From contig CACOPB010000004.1 in NCBI GenBank assembly GCA_902628965.1, positions 19,397-83,396 of the forward strand: a stretch of DNA of 64,000 bases, read 5' to 3'. How positions within the stretch are numbered: the first letter of the stretch is position 1; every line of letters starts with the position of its first letter. The notes beneath the pieces are model-generated. The model had not been told where the DNA came from. It saw only the letters and a list, made by a program, of their open reading frames with translations, and did not search any database. Made by a program: the position numbers and the translations under genes. The stretch is from an uncultured Pelagibacteraceae bacterium. Its GTDB lineage: Bacteria; Pseudomonadota; Alphaproteobacteria; Pelagibacterales; Pelagibacteraceae. Positions 55,762 through 64,000 of the stretch are shown here, one piece after another.

Positions 55762-55836
55762 TGGCGGTCCCTAGGGGAATCGAACCCCTCTTTCGAGGAT
55801 GAAAACCACGTGTCCTAACCGATAGACGAAGGGACC
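55762..55836 (-). tRNA. tRNA-Glu (anticodon UUC)
   Basis: 75 bases with acceptor GGTCCCT paired to AGGGACC, anticodon loop TTTTCAT (TTC), T loop TTCGATT and an encoded CCA. One U-U mismatch is seen in the anticodon stem (CGTGG with CCTCG). Its 3' end borders the accessory block. Confidence 0.97.
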
Positions 55837-55883
55837 GAATTGCTGCTTTTTATTGTAAAATCAATAATTAATCAAGCATATCA

Positions 55884-56825
55884 TTACAAATTTTGTTTTA
55901 GTTTTATTACCTTTTTAAGACCAGATGATTTGTGTGTCACTAATGTCTCTGAAATAAAAATATTGTCTTGAATTTTAATACCTGCCACTAAATCACCAGA
56001 AGTAATGCCTGTTGCACAAAAAATAGAATCACTTGTAACTATTTCATTTAATTCATATTTTTTTGTTAAATTATTTATTCCCATATTTTTTGCCCTTGCT
56101 TTGTCATTATCAGTTTCAAATATAAATCTTCCCTGAAAATTACAATTAAATGCATCCAAAGCAGCTGCAGCTAGAACACCTTCTGGACCACCCCCAATAC
56201 CTAAAAAAATATCAACATTATATTTTTCTTCAGTAACTAGTAAAGCTCCAGAAACATCACCGTCAGTAATTAATTTTAGATTTACTTTTAATTTAATTAA
56301 CTCATCTATAATTTCTTTATGCCTTGGTCTATCAAGAATACAGGCAGTTAAATTTTCTGGTTTTTTGTTTAAATAATCACTTAAATTAAAAATATTTTGT
56401 CTAACACTATAATCCAAATCAATTACATTTTTTTCACTAACTCTAGCAGATATTTTTTCCATGTAAGTTTCGGGTGCATTAAATAGACTATTTTTTTCTC
56501 CTATAGCTATTACAGATAAAGCTCCAGGAAGGTTGTTTGCAGCAAAATTAGTACCTTCTAATGGATCAACTGCTATATCAAAATTAGGTCCTTCATTAGT
56601 TCCAACTTTCTCACCTATGTAAAGCATTGGTGCTTCATCTAATTCACCCTCACCTATTACTATCTTACCCTGAATATTCATTTTATTTAATTCATTTCTC
56701 ATAGAGTCTACAGCAGCTTTATCTGCAGCAATTTTATTTTTTTTTCCAATATGATATGATGAAGCTAGTGCTGCTTTTGATGTTACGAAAGCTAATTGAT
56801 CTACAAATCTTTTATCTATTGCCAT
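55884..56825 (-). CDS. glpX: Class II fructose-1,6-bisphosphatase
   Basis: Hydrolyses fructose-1,6-bisphosphate in gluconeogenesis; 313 residues. The metal-binding region AVDPLEGTNFAANNLPGALSVI and GEGELDEAPMLYIGE belong to the GlpX type, not the Fbp type. Also present are ITDGDVSGALLV and FLGIGGGPEGVLAAAAL. Some alphaproteobacterial members also act on sedoheptulose bisphosphate. It shares one base with the transporter gene upstream. Confidence 0.97.
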   Translation of the reverse strand: MAIDKRFVDQLAFVTSKAALASSYHIGKKNKIAADKAAVDSMRNELNKMNIQGKIVIGEGELDEAPMLYIGEKVGTNEGPNFDIAVDPLEGTNFAANNLPGALSVIAIGEKNSLFNAPETYMEKISARVSEKNVIDLDYSVRQNIFNLSDYLNKKPENLTACILDRPRHKEIIDELIKLKVNLKLITDGDVSGALLVTEEKYNVDIFLGIGGGPEGVLAAAALDAFNCNFQGRFIFETDNDKARAKNMGINNLTKKYELNEIVTSDSIFCATGITSGDLVAGIKIQDNIFISETLVTHKSSGLKKVIKLKQNL

Positions 56826-57817
56826 TAAACTTTTTCATCTACTAAATCTTCTCGTTTAATTTTAGTTTCAAATTCTCTTAAACGTTTATAAACACTGGCA
56901 AGTTCAATAATAGTTGGCCAAGCTTTTAATAAATATTGCATAGATCCTTCAACTCTTCCAAAGGCTCTAATAATTTGTTGCATAACTCCTAATGTAACTA
57001 CACCTGCAACAATAGCTGGAGCTAAAAAAACATAAGCGGATAAAACGTTGGCTTGTAAATATGCAATTCGACCGATATTAAAATACAAATATCTTATATA
57101 ACTTAAAAAGTGAATTTTTCGCACATCATCAAACAATTCATCTATCCTTTTTGGTCTTACACTGCCATCATCCTCTGCAATAACTAATATTTTCCTATAC
57201 GCAGCTTCTTGTTTTTGTAAATCATATTCGATACCGACTAATCTTAATATTAAACCGAGAACAATTAAAAAAATAGTTCCCCCTATTGTCCAGATTAAAG
57301 CTCCTACAATTAAACCATATTCCCATTCGCCAAAAAAGAAAATAGGAATACCCACACTTAAGCCAAATAATATGGGAATAAATTGTATCAAAATCATAAT
57401 AGACTCTATTAAACTTGTTCCTAATCCTTCCATGATTCTTGTAAATTTAATTGTATCTTCTTGAACTCTTTGTGATGCACCTTCAATTTTACGAGCTTTG
57501 TCATAAACAGAGTGATACCACTCAACCATCGATGTTCTCCATCTGAATAAATAATGAGCTGTAAAAAAACTAATAGCTACATAAACAGCAATATACATTG
57601 CTGCTAATGAAATAAATGAAAACAAACTCCCAAAATATTCCTCAATTGAAACTGCGTTTGGCTCAGCAAGTGCTTTTTGTATCATGTCATAAAAAACACC
57701 AAACCATTCATTAATTTTTACATCTATTTCGACTTGAACCCAAAGTGATGAAAGAATTATAAAAGAACCAATCCAAGACCAATAGAACCAATGCTTTTCA
57801 ATGAAAAATCTAAACAT
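56825..57817 (-). CDS. SbmA/BacA-family inner-membrane transporter
   Basis: Membrane protein of 330 residues resembling the SbmA/BacA peptide uptake family. About six to seven helices are predicted; FRWRTSMVEWYHSVYDKARKIEGASQRVQEDTIKF near residue 90 corresponds to the family's WR..(L/M)..WY...W and GASQR.QED segments. It is shorter than SbmA (406 residues). Members import peptides, thiazole antibiotics or cobalamin-like compounds; substrate here is unknown. Confidence 0.85.
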   Translation of the reverse strand: MFRFFIEKHWFYWSWIGSFIILSSLWVQVEIDVKINEWFGVFYDMIQKALAEPNAVSIEEYFGSLFSFISLAAMYIAVYVAISFFTAHYLFRWRTSMVEWYHSVYDKARKIEGASQRVQEDTIKFTRIMEGLGTSLIESIMILIQFIPILFGLSVGIPIFFFGEWEYGLIVGALIWTIGGTIFLIVLGLILRLVGIEYDLQKQEAAYRKILVIAEDDGSVRPKRIDELFDDVRKIHFLSYIRYLYFNIGRIAYLQANVLSAYVFLAPAIVAGVVTLGVMQQIIRAFGRVEGSMQYLLKAWPTIIELASVYKRLREFETKIKREDLVDEKV

Positions 57818-57819
57818 TT

Positions 57820-58101
57820 TTATTTAAGAAAATTGTCTGCATAAGACTTTTTTACTGTTTTTCTTTTTCTCGGTTCAATTAGTTCATAATCAATTTTTTT
57901 CTTTTTTGCATAATTAATTGCTAAATCTTTAGATGAAAATTCCAGTTTTAGCTCTGTATAAGTATCAGATGAACTTTCCCAACCCATCAAAGGGTTTCTA
58001 GTTGGATCTTTAGTTTTAAATTCTAAAATCCATTTATTATTTTTTGCTAAACCAGATTGCATTGGGTTTTTATTAGGTATGTATATAACTGCTTTTTTCA
58101 T
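57820..58101 (-). CDS. ETC complex I subunit (NDUFS4-like) family protein
   Basis: Protein of 93 residues matching the accessory subunit conserved from alphaproteobacteria to mitochondria. VIYIPNKNPMQSGLAKNNKWILEF, NPLMGWESSSDTYTELKLEF and the YAKKKKIDYELIEP segment are characteristic. It probably binds the peripheral arm of NADH:quinone oxidoreductase. It begins just beyond the tRNA-Pro 3' end, with six bases between, and ends two bases before the SbmA-like gene. Confidence 0.9.
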   Translation of the reverse strand: MKKAVIYIPNKNPMQSGLAKNNKWILEFKTKDPTRNPLMGWESSSDTYTELKLEFSSKDLAINYAKKKKIDYELIEPRKRKTVKKSYADNFLK

Positions 58102-58106
58102 AAAGA

Positions 58107-58183
<77 letters not shown>

Positions 58184-58277
58184 ATCCGAGTACTAATACA
58201 GCAGTTATTGATAATTTCAATGTATAAAGAGGCCAAAATTAAAAGAAATTTGATTAAAATCTGGTATATAACGAAGC

Positions 58278-58763
58278 ATGATAATAACTTGTCCAAATTG
58301 TAACAAGCAATTTAAAATTGATAATTATTTAATTCCTGATGATGGTAGAGATTTACAATGTGGATCTTGTGAGCATGTTTGGTTTTATAAAACGGAAGAT
58401 ATAAGTGAAGCTCCATTAACATTAAATGAAATTATTCCTGAGAACGAAGTAGACAAAGATATAGGAATAAAAGATAAAAATTTAAAATTTAGCAAAAAAT
58501 TACAGCAAGAAGAGATAATTAAACCCGAGATAAAAAAAAAAATATCAAAAGAAATTCCAAAAAATATTTACAAGTCTTCAACCAAAGGATCCAAATTTTT
58601 CTCTTATTTAGTGGTATTTATTATATCTTTTGTAGCATTAATAATCTTGCTAGATACTCTAAAAAATCCACTAATTAATGTGATTCCTGGATTAGAGATT
58701 ATACTATTTAACCTTTTTGAAACATTGCAAGATATAAAACTATTTATTATAGACCTAATTTAA
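58278..58763 (+). CDS. Zinc-ribbon (MJ0042-type) protein with one membrane segment
   Basis: Protein of 161 residues. The N-terminal finger has CPNCNKQFKIDNYLIPDDGR and CGSCEHVWF, the pattern of the MJ0042 zinc-ribbon family. A charged, low-complexity linker (about 45-110) precedes one hydrophobic helix (about 112-135) and a short C-terminal part. Such proteins are often found near metabolic operons in alphaproteobacteria; function is unknown. It lies eight bases before nhaA. Confidence 0.85.
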   Translation: MIITCPNCNKQFKIDNYLIPDDGRDLQCGSCEHVWFYKTEDISEAPLTLNEIIPENEVDKDIGIKDKNLKFSKKLQQEEIIKPEIKKKISKEIPKNIYKSSTKGSKFFSYLVVFIISFVALIILLDTLKNPLINVIPGLEIILFNLFETLQDIKLFIIDLI

Positions 58764-58770
58764 ATTTATC

Positions 58771-59952
58771 ATGATTAATTATATATCTAAACCTTTTAGA
58801 TGGTTCTTTAAATTAGAAGCTGCAAGTGGTCTTGTACTATTGTTTGCTGCAATAATTGCATTATTTATAAGTAATTCTGGGCTTGCAGATTTATATTTTG
58901 CTACTCTAAATAAATATTTATTTATAGGCATTAATAATTTTGGATTAAAACTATCAGTATTACATTGGATTAATGATGCTTTGATGGCAATTTTCTTTTT
59001 TTTTGTAACCCTAGAGATTAAAAGAGAATTTTTACAAGGGGAGCTTTCAAATATCAAACAAGCTTTATTGCCAATAATAGCTGCTGTAGGCGGAATGTTA
59101 GTTCCAGCATTATTTTATGTTTTTATAAATTTAGGTGATAGTGAAACTTTAAATGGATGGGCAATTCCCTCAGCAACAGATATTGCATTTTCACTAGGAG
59201 TGTTATCTTTGTTGGGTAAAAGAGTTCCTTTATCATTAAAAGTATTTTTAACAGCATTAGCTATAATTGATGATTTAGGAGCAATAGTAATTATTGCCTT
59301 ATTCTATTCTGGAGATTTGAGTATCAAGTATTTAACATTAATGTTATTAGCTTTTATTGTTTTACTATTAATAAATAAATTTAATATTAAAAAATTTTTA
59401 CCGTATTTGGTTGTAGGACTTTTCCTTTGGGATTTTACGCATAACTCTGGCATCCACGCTACCATTGCTGGTGTTTTACTGGCTATGACAATACCTCATA
59501 GAAAAAAAGAAAAAGATTTTTCTTTATTAATAAAAGTTGAACATGCAATTAGTCCGTATGTAGCATTTGGAATAATGCCTCTTTTTGCATTCGCAAACGC
59601 AGGAGTATCTTTAGAAGGTTTATCTTTAGCTTCATTATTAGATAAAGTTCCACTAGGTATCGTGCTTGGACTATTCTTAGGAAAGCAACTTGGTGTTTTT
59701 ATATTTTCATATGTATCAATAAAGATGAAAGTAGCTCAAATGCCAAACGACACAAGTTGGTATAATTTTTATGGTGTAGGAGTTCTTACAGGTATTGGTT
59801 TCACAATGAGTTTATTTGTTGGAAATTTAGCTTTTGCTGAAAACATGCAATATATGGATGGTGTAAAAATAGGTGTGCTAACTGGGTCATTATTGTCAAC
59901 TTTATTTGGTTATTTTTTGATATTGCTAACCCCAAACAAACCTAGCAAATGA
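58771..59952 (+). CDS. nhaA: Na+/H+ antiporter NhaA
   Basis: Electrogenic sodium/proton antiporter, 393 residues and about 12 helices. The two aspartates of the ion site are D167 and D168 in LAIIDDLGAIV. Also conserved are EIKREFLQGELSN, PSATDIAFSLGVLSLLG and GIGFTMSLFVGNLAF. In a marine organism it would help maintain pH and low internal sodium. It overlaps the peroxidase gene by four bases. Confidence 0.97.
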   Translation: MINYISKPFRWFFKLEAASGLVLLFAAIIALFISNSGLADLYFATLNKYLFIGINNFGLKLSVLHWINDALMAIFFFFVTLEIKREFLQGELSNIKQALLPIIAAVGGMLVPALFYVFINLGDSETLNGWAIPSATDIAFSLGVLSLLGKRVPLSLKVFLTALAIIDDLGAIVIIALFYSGDLSIKYLTLMLLAFIVLLLINKFNIKKFLPYLVVGLFLWDFTHNSGIHATIAGVLLAMTIPHRKKEKDFSLLIKVEHAISPYVAFGIMPLFAFANAGVSLEGLSLASLLDKVPLGIVLGLFLGKQLGVFIFSYVSIKMKVAQMPNDTSWYNFYGVGVLTGIGFTMSLFVGNLAFAENMQYMDGVKIGVLTGSLLSTLFGYFLILLTPNKPSK

Positions 59953-60491
59953 AAAAAGGAATATTATTATTATCTTTAATTATGTTTTTTTTTAAAACAT
60001 CGGCATCTGCAAACTATGAAAAAAAATTTTATGATTTCAGTATAGAAAGTATAACTGGAGAGATAATAAATTTTAAAGATTACAAAAATAAAATTATTTT
60101 AGTTGTTAATACAGCTAGTTATTGTGGTTTCACAAAACAATATGATGAATTACAAGAATTATGGGATTTGTACAAAGAAAAAGGTTTAATTGTTCTTGGT
60201 GTCCCATCTAATTCATTTAATCAAGAAAAAAACAATAATGCAGATATAAAAGAATTCTGTGAAGTAAATTTTAATATTAACTTTCCACTAACAACTATAA
60301 CAGAAGTTAAAGGTAAAAATGCTCATGAAGTTTTTAAATGGGCAAAAGAAAATCATGGCAAATCAGCTGTTCCGAAGTGGAATTTTCATAAAATTTTAAT
60401 TAATAAGGAAGGTAAGATAGAAGACACCTTTGCATCAATGACAAAACCAACTTCAAGAAAGTTAATTAAAATTATAGAGGATATTTTATAA
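59949..60491 (+). CDS. Glutathione-peroxidase-family thiol peroxidase, secreted
   Basis: Protein of 180 residues with an N-terminal signal peptide (about 1-20, ending TSASAN), so it is probably periplasmic. The peroxidatic cysteine is in NTASYCGFTKQYDELQ near residue 57 (Cys, not selenocysteine). GVPSNSFNQE and the tryptophan-asparagine pair in PKWNFHK complete the tetrad. Most such enzymes use thioredoxin rather than glutathione. It overlaps the convergent hydrolase gene by six bases. Confidence 0.92.
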   Translation: MKKGILLLSLIMFFFKTSASANYEKKFYDFSIESITGEIINFKDYKNKIILVVNTASYCGFTKQYDELQELWDLYKEKGLIVLGVPSNSFNQEKNNNADIKEFCEVNFNINFPLTTITEVKGKNAHEVFKWAKENHGKSAVPKWNFHKILINKEGKIEDTFASMTKPTSRKLIKIIEDIL

Positions 60492-61256
60492 GTCTACACT
60501 TAATCCGTCGTGCGCGGGTATAACATTTTTAGGTAGCATTTTTTTAAGTACTTTGTAGTCTAAAACATGTGATAAATTTGTGAGTATAGCTTTTTTTGGC
60601 TTAAACTGTTTAATTAAAGTTAAAGAAGTTTCTAAATTGAAGTGTGATGGGTGAAAATTATACCACAGACAATCAACAATTAAATATTTGAGATTTTTAA
60701 AATATTTGTAATCTTTACTATAAATTTTACTCACATCACTTATATAAGCGAGCTTTTTACCAACAATAAAGCAATTTGATTTAACTTTTCCATGATCAAC
60801 CCTAATTGATTGAATATGAATTTTTCTATTATTATTTTTTGTAATTATATATTTTGGTAACTTATGTAATTTTAGAGTTGCAGGATATTCTTTTGAATAG
60901 CTTTTAAATATATAGGAAAATGTATCTTTAAGATAATTAGATGTATATTTATCAGCATAAACATCGACTTGTTTTCTACTATTGATATAAAAAGATCTTA
61001 AATCGTTAATGCCATGTGTCTGGTCGCCATGCATATGAGAATATAATACTTTATTAATTTTTTTTATTTTATGTCTTAAAAGTTGCTGTCGTAAATCAGG
61101 AGATGTATCTATAAGAATATTTTCGTTAGTAGTTTTTATTAAAGCTGAACATCTTGTTCTATAATTTTTTTTATTATTAGGATCACAATTTCCAAAAAAA
61201 CCATCTGGTCTTGGGACACCCATTGAACTTCCACATCCTAAAATAATAAATTTCAT
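60486..61256 (-). CDS. MBL-fold metallo-hydrolase (PhnP-like)
   Basis: Metallo-beta-lactamase-fold protein of about 256 residues. The ATG at 61256 (MKFIILGCGSSMGVPRPDG) is preferred to a TTG nine bases upstream that overlaps tatD. The metal motif is YSHMHGDQTHGINDLR, HxHxD followed by Gln where many members have His. DTSPDLRQQLLRH and LTNLSHVLDY are also visible. PhnP relatives are cyclic phosphodiesterases; function here is inferred only by fold. The metG-tatD-MBL order is typical of alphaproteobacteria. Confidence 0.9.
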   Translation of the reverse strand: MKFIILGCGSSMGVPRPDGFFGNCDPNNKKNYRTRCSALIKTTNENILIDTSPDLRQQLLRHKIKKINKVLYSHMHGDQTHGINDLRSFYINSRKQVDVYADKYTSNYLKDTFSYIFKSYSKEYPATLKLHKLPKYIITKNNNRKIHIQSIRVDHGKVKSNCFIVGKKLAYISDVSKIYSKDYKYFKNLKYLIVDCLWYNFHPSHFNLETSLTLIKQFKPKKAILTNLSHVLDYKVLKKMLPKNVIPAHDGLSVDL

Positions 61257-61261
61257 TAATT

Positions 61262-62023
61262 TCAATTAAAAAAAAGTTTATTAAAGTTTTCTGTAGTTTT
61301 TTTTATAAGATTTTCTTTAGATAAATTTTTAATCTCAGCTAATTTTGCAGCTGTAAAATCAATGAATGATGGTTCATTTTTTTTTCCTCTTTTTGGAACA
61401 GGTGCTAAAAAAGGGCTATCTGTCTCAATTAAGATATTGTCAATTGGAATAGATCTGAAAGTATCTTGCAAATCACTTGAATTTTTGAAAGTAATGATAC
61501 CACTTGCTGAAAAGAATGAATTTAAAGTCATTAATTTTTCTGAAAATTCTTTTGATCCAGTAAAACAATGCATCAAAATTTTAAGGTTTTCATTTTTATA
61601 TTCATTTAAAATCTCAAAAGTCTCTTTCTCAGCCTCCCTTGAATGAACAATTAATGGAATATTGGTTTTTATAGATGCATCTATATGTTCTCTAAAACTT
61701 ACTATCTGTTTGTCTTTTTCGCTATTATTGTAATAAAAATCTAACCCAGTTTCTCCAATACCAATAATTTTAGAATTTTCATTCAGACTTTCAATTATTT
61801 GTTTTGAAGTGATAATATTTTTGGAGCTTTCATGAGGATGAATGCCAATAGTACCATAGATCATTTCATCTTTATTAATTAATTCTTTTACTCTTGAAAA
61901 ACTTTCAAACGAAGTTGAGATAGTTAATAATTTTTCTATACCTACTTCTTTTGATCTTTTTATTACGTTAGATAAGTTACTTAATAATGGTTCATGATCT
62001 AGGTGACAGTGTGAATCAATCAT
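61262..62023 (-). CDS. TatD-family metal-dependent hydrolase (DNase-like)
   Basis: Protein of 253 residues. MIDSHCHLDHEPLLSNL carries the HxH pair. GIHPHESS, GIGETGLDFYYN, VHSREAEKETFEIL, MHCFTGS and ETDSPFLAPVPKRGKKNEP supply the remaining ligands and the conserved C-terminal loop. TatD enzymes have 3'-5' exonuclease activity on DNA or RNA and act on D-aminoacyl-tRNA in some cases. It overlaps metG by eight bases. Confidence 0.95.
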   Translation of the reverse strand: MIDSHCHLDHEPLLSNLSNVIKRSKEVGIEKLLTISTSFESFSRVKELINKDEMIYGTIGIHPHESSKNIITSKQIIESLNENSKIIGIGETGLDFYYNNSEKDKQIVSFREHIDASIKTNIPLIVHSREAEKETFEILNEYKNENLKILMHCFTGSKEFSEKLMTLNSFFSASGIITFKNSSDLQDTFRSIPIDNILIETDSPFLAPVPKRGKKNEPSFIDFTAAKLAEIKNLSKENLIKKTTENFNKLFFN

Positions 62024-63557
62024 TGTTTTTTTCTATTTTTTTAAAAAGTATGTCTATTTTATGTATATCATTACCTTTTGTTAAATAATCATTATTAGAT
62101 AATGTATCTAGCTTTATGTCTTTTTCTTTAATATTAAAAATTCTTAATGCCTTTAAAGAAGATTCAGGAATAATTGGATATAATAAAAAACTTATTTTTC
62201 TTACAATTTCTAATGTAGTATAGACAATACTATTTAATCTAATTTTATCATCTTTCTTTTTCCATGGTTCTTGATCATTAAAATATTTATTAGCTTCAAA
62301 AAGTGAATTAACAATATAATCGATATAAAAATTAATATTTTGATTGTCAATTTGAGACCTAATATTATCTAGGTTATCTTTATACTTATTTAGTATTAAT
62401 AAATCCTCATTATTAAATTTAACTTCAAATGGAATTTTACCATCACAATTTTTTATTGCAAAAGCAGTGACACGCTGACATAAGTTTCCATAATTGTTAG
62501 CTAGATCACTATTAATACAATCTTCTAGTCTTTCTTGAGATATATTTCCATCATTGCCAAAAGAAACTTCTTTAATTAAATAGTATCTTAAAGGATCTAG
62601 ACCATACTCTTTAATTATTTCAAGTGGATCAAGAATATTACCTTTAGATTTAGACATTTTTTCTTCCCCTGATAATATCCATCCATGACCATAAACTCTA
62701 TTTGGTAAATCAATTTTTGCTGCTAATAAAAAAGCAGGCCAATAAACAGCATGGAATCTAAGTATATCTTTTCCAATTAAATGCATTGAAGCTGGCCAAA
62801 ATTTTTTAAACAAATCATCATCTTTATTTGGATAATTTAGTGCACTTAAATAATTTGTTAAAGCATCGAGCCAAACATATATCACATGATTTTTATTATT
62901 TGGAACAGGTATACCCCATGAAAAACTTTTTCTACTTACAGAAAGATCTTTTAGACCATTCTTTACAAAGCTAACAACCTCATTTTTTCTAGATCGTGGA
63001 GAAATGAAATCTGGATTAGTTTCATAATAATCTAATAACGGTTTTTCCCACTTTGAGAGTCTAAAAAAATAGGATTCTTCTTCAATCCATTCAACGGGTG
63101 ATTTTGAGGATATAGCAATTTTTTTTCCATCTACTTCCTCAATTTCGTCTTCGTTATAAAAGGCTTCATCTGATACCGAATACCATCCAGAATAATTTGA
63201 TAGGTATATGTCATCATTTTTTTCAAGTTCATTCCAAAGATGTTGAACTGTTTTTTTATGCCTAGTTTCTGTAGTTCTTATAAAATCAGTATTTGATAAA
63301 TTCAAAGTATCCGAAAGATCTCTAAAGGTTTGGCTAATTTGATCACAAAATATTTGAGGCTCCTTCCCTACTTTTTCTGCAGATCTTTGAATTTTTAAAC
63401 CATGTTCGTCTGTACCTGTAAGAAAATGAACTTGATAATCATCAATTATTTTAAATCGTGCAAAAAAATCTGCGATAATACTTGAATATGCATGACCCAT
63501 ATGAGGTTTAGCTGAGGGGTAGTATATAGGTGTGGTGATATAAAAATTTTTATCCAT
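62016..63557 (-). CDS. metG: Methionyl-tRNA synthetase
   Basis: Class I aminoacyl-tRNA synthetase, 513 residues. The HIGH-type motif is PHMGHAYSSI near residue 19 and the KMSKS loop is EEKMSKSKGNIL near residue 302. The connective-peptide region near residues 115-160 contains no cysteine cluster, so it is the zinc-free form. There is no C-terminal dimerisation domain. It lies between holB and tatD, overlapping both by eight bases. Confidence 0.97.
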   Translation of the reverse strand: MDKNFYITTPIYYPSAKPHMGHAYSSIIADFFARFKIIDDYQVHFLTGTDEHGLKIQRSAEKVGKEPQIFCDQISQTFRDLSDTLNLSNTDFIRTTETRHKKTVQHLWNELEKNDDIYLSNYSGWYSVSDEAFYNEDEIEEVDGKKIAISSKSPVEWIEEESYFFRLSKWEKPLLDYYETNPDFISPRSRKNEVVSFVKNGLKDLSVSRKSFSWGIPVPNNKNHVIYVWLDALTNYLSALNYPNKDDDLFKKFWPASMHLIGKDILRFHAVYWPAFLLAAKIDLPNRVYGHGWILSGEEKMSKSKGNILDPLEIIKEYGLDPLRYYLIKEVSFGNDGNISQERLEDCINSDLANNYGNLCQRVTAFAIKNCDGKIPFEVKFNNEDLLILNKYKDNLDNIRSQIDNQNINFYIDYIVNSLFEANKYFNDQEPWKKKDDKIRLNSIVYTTLEIVRKISFLLYPIIPESSLKALRIFNIKEKDIKLDTLSNNDYLTKGNDIHKIDILFKKIEKNND

Positions 63558-64000
63558 TTAGTATTTTATCCTCAAATTCCATAAATAATGTTTCCTCATC
63601 TAAATTATAAATTTTAGTGTTATTAATTTTTTCTAAAAAATAATGATATGACTTTAGTAAACTAATATTTTTACTAGATATATTATCTCTAAAATAAAGT
63701 TCAATAAAAGAATAAATGATTTCAGTTATAGATTTATCTTTTTTATAAATTTTATCTTTTATTATAGTTGTGATAGTTGAATTTAAATCAAATTTAGAAA
63801 GGTTTAAGTCATATTCTTCAGATAATTTTATCAATTTAAATAATTTTCCAGGAGTAGCATAATAATCAAATAACTTATTATTGAGAATAGTATTTATGTC
63901 ATCGTTAAGTAATTGATTAACAATTCTGATAGACTGATCTTGTGTTAAAAAAACTTTGAAATTTAAACATCTGGATTTAAGAGTTGGTAGCACTCTTTTA
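63550..64000 (-). CDS. holB: DNA polymerase III delta' subunit, C-terminal part (start beyond the window)
   Basis: About 150 codons of the 3' end. The visible N-terminal sequence RVLPTLKSRC is the sensor/arginine-finger region of clamp-loader ATPases (typically LPTIRSRC). The rest is the helical collar domain, diverged and lysine-rich. Position immediately before metG supports holB over dnaX. The upstream part, including the Walker motifs if any, is outside the window. Confidence 0.88.
   Translation of the reverse strand, partial: KRVLPTLKSRCLNFKVFLTQDQSIRIVNQLLNDDINTILNNKLFDYYATPGKLFKLIKLSEEYDLNLSKFDLNSTITTIIKDKIYKKDKSITEIIYSFIELYFRDNISSKNISLLKSYHYFLEKINNTKIYNLDEETLFMEFEDKILNG

Overview
The window is chromosomal DNA from a very AT-rich bacterium with short or overlapping gene junctions. 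Gene content and order point to the alphaproteobacterial SAR11 clade (Pelagibacter-like). The lines of evidence are: yqgF-pyrB-pyrC-plsY-topA; gatCAB; the four-gene sarcosine oxidase set; pdxJ-acpS-lepB-rnc-recO; glyA-nrdR-ribD-ribE-ribBA-ribH-nusB-thiL; a K+-independent proton pyrophosphatase; and a metY leader resembling a tandem SAM-II/SAM-V riboswitch, an arrangement described from Pelagibacter. This is inferred from sequence and gene order only; no database search was possible.

Layout. 1-4442 (minus): topA (3' end outside the window), plsY, a dihydroorotase-like gene, pyrB, yqgF. 4493-11428 (plus): gatCAB, an O-methyltransferase, trhO, a MATE transporter, a second methyltransferase. 11460-12999 (minus): amino-acid-type ABC permease and binding protein without an ATPase. 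13034-18816: a displaced fragment of soxG, a secreted nuclease gene, then soxG-soxA-soxD-soxB on the minus strand. 18884-21201: tRNA-Ser and a lytic transglycosylase. 21245-28573 (plus): dapA, smpB, folK, rsh, pyrE, pdxJ, acpS, lepB, rnc, recO. 28574-30275: hemB and a divergent 2-oxoglutarate-oxygenase-like gene. 30277-36986 (plus): rpiB, glyA, nrdR, the riboflavin genes, nusB, thiL. 37065-43521: hppA, bamE, a cytochrome bc1 chaperone, rpmF, plsX, an IHF gene, a MerR regulator, rpmG, chorismate mutase, ctaA. 43550-50324: metY with its riboswitches, rplM-rpsI, argC, a small lipoprotein, hom, two transporters. 50325-55836: an accessory block with a 515-base gap, ogt, a small membrane protein, a tyrosine recombinase, two glycosyltransferases and a GIY-YIG protein, ending at tRNA-Glu. 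55884-64000: glpX, an SbmA-like transporter, a complex I accessory subunit, tRNA-Pro, a zinc-ribbon protein, nhaA, glutathione peroxidase, then an MBL hydrolase, tatD, metG and the 3' part of holB.

Most of the window is core metabolism: pyrimidine, riboflavin, one-carbon and methylamine catabolism (sarcosine oxidase with glyA), methionine/threonine/lysine/arginine synthesis, translation and ion energetics. The most unusual items are the soxG 3' remnant that brackets a nuclease gene in an attachment-site-like geometry, the tandem riboswitch with a possible linking stem, the recombinase/glycosyltransferase block with a candidate non-coding RNA, and two biosynthetic enzymes (the PyrC-like protein and the second domain of RibBA) that lack expected metal ligands.
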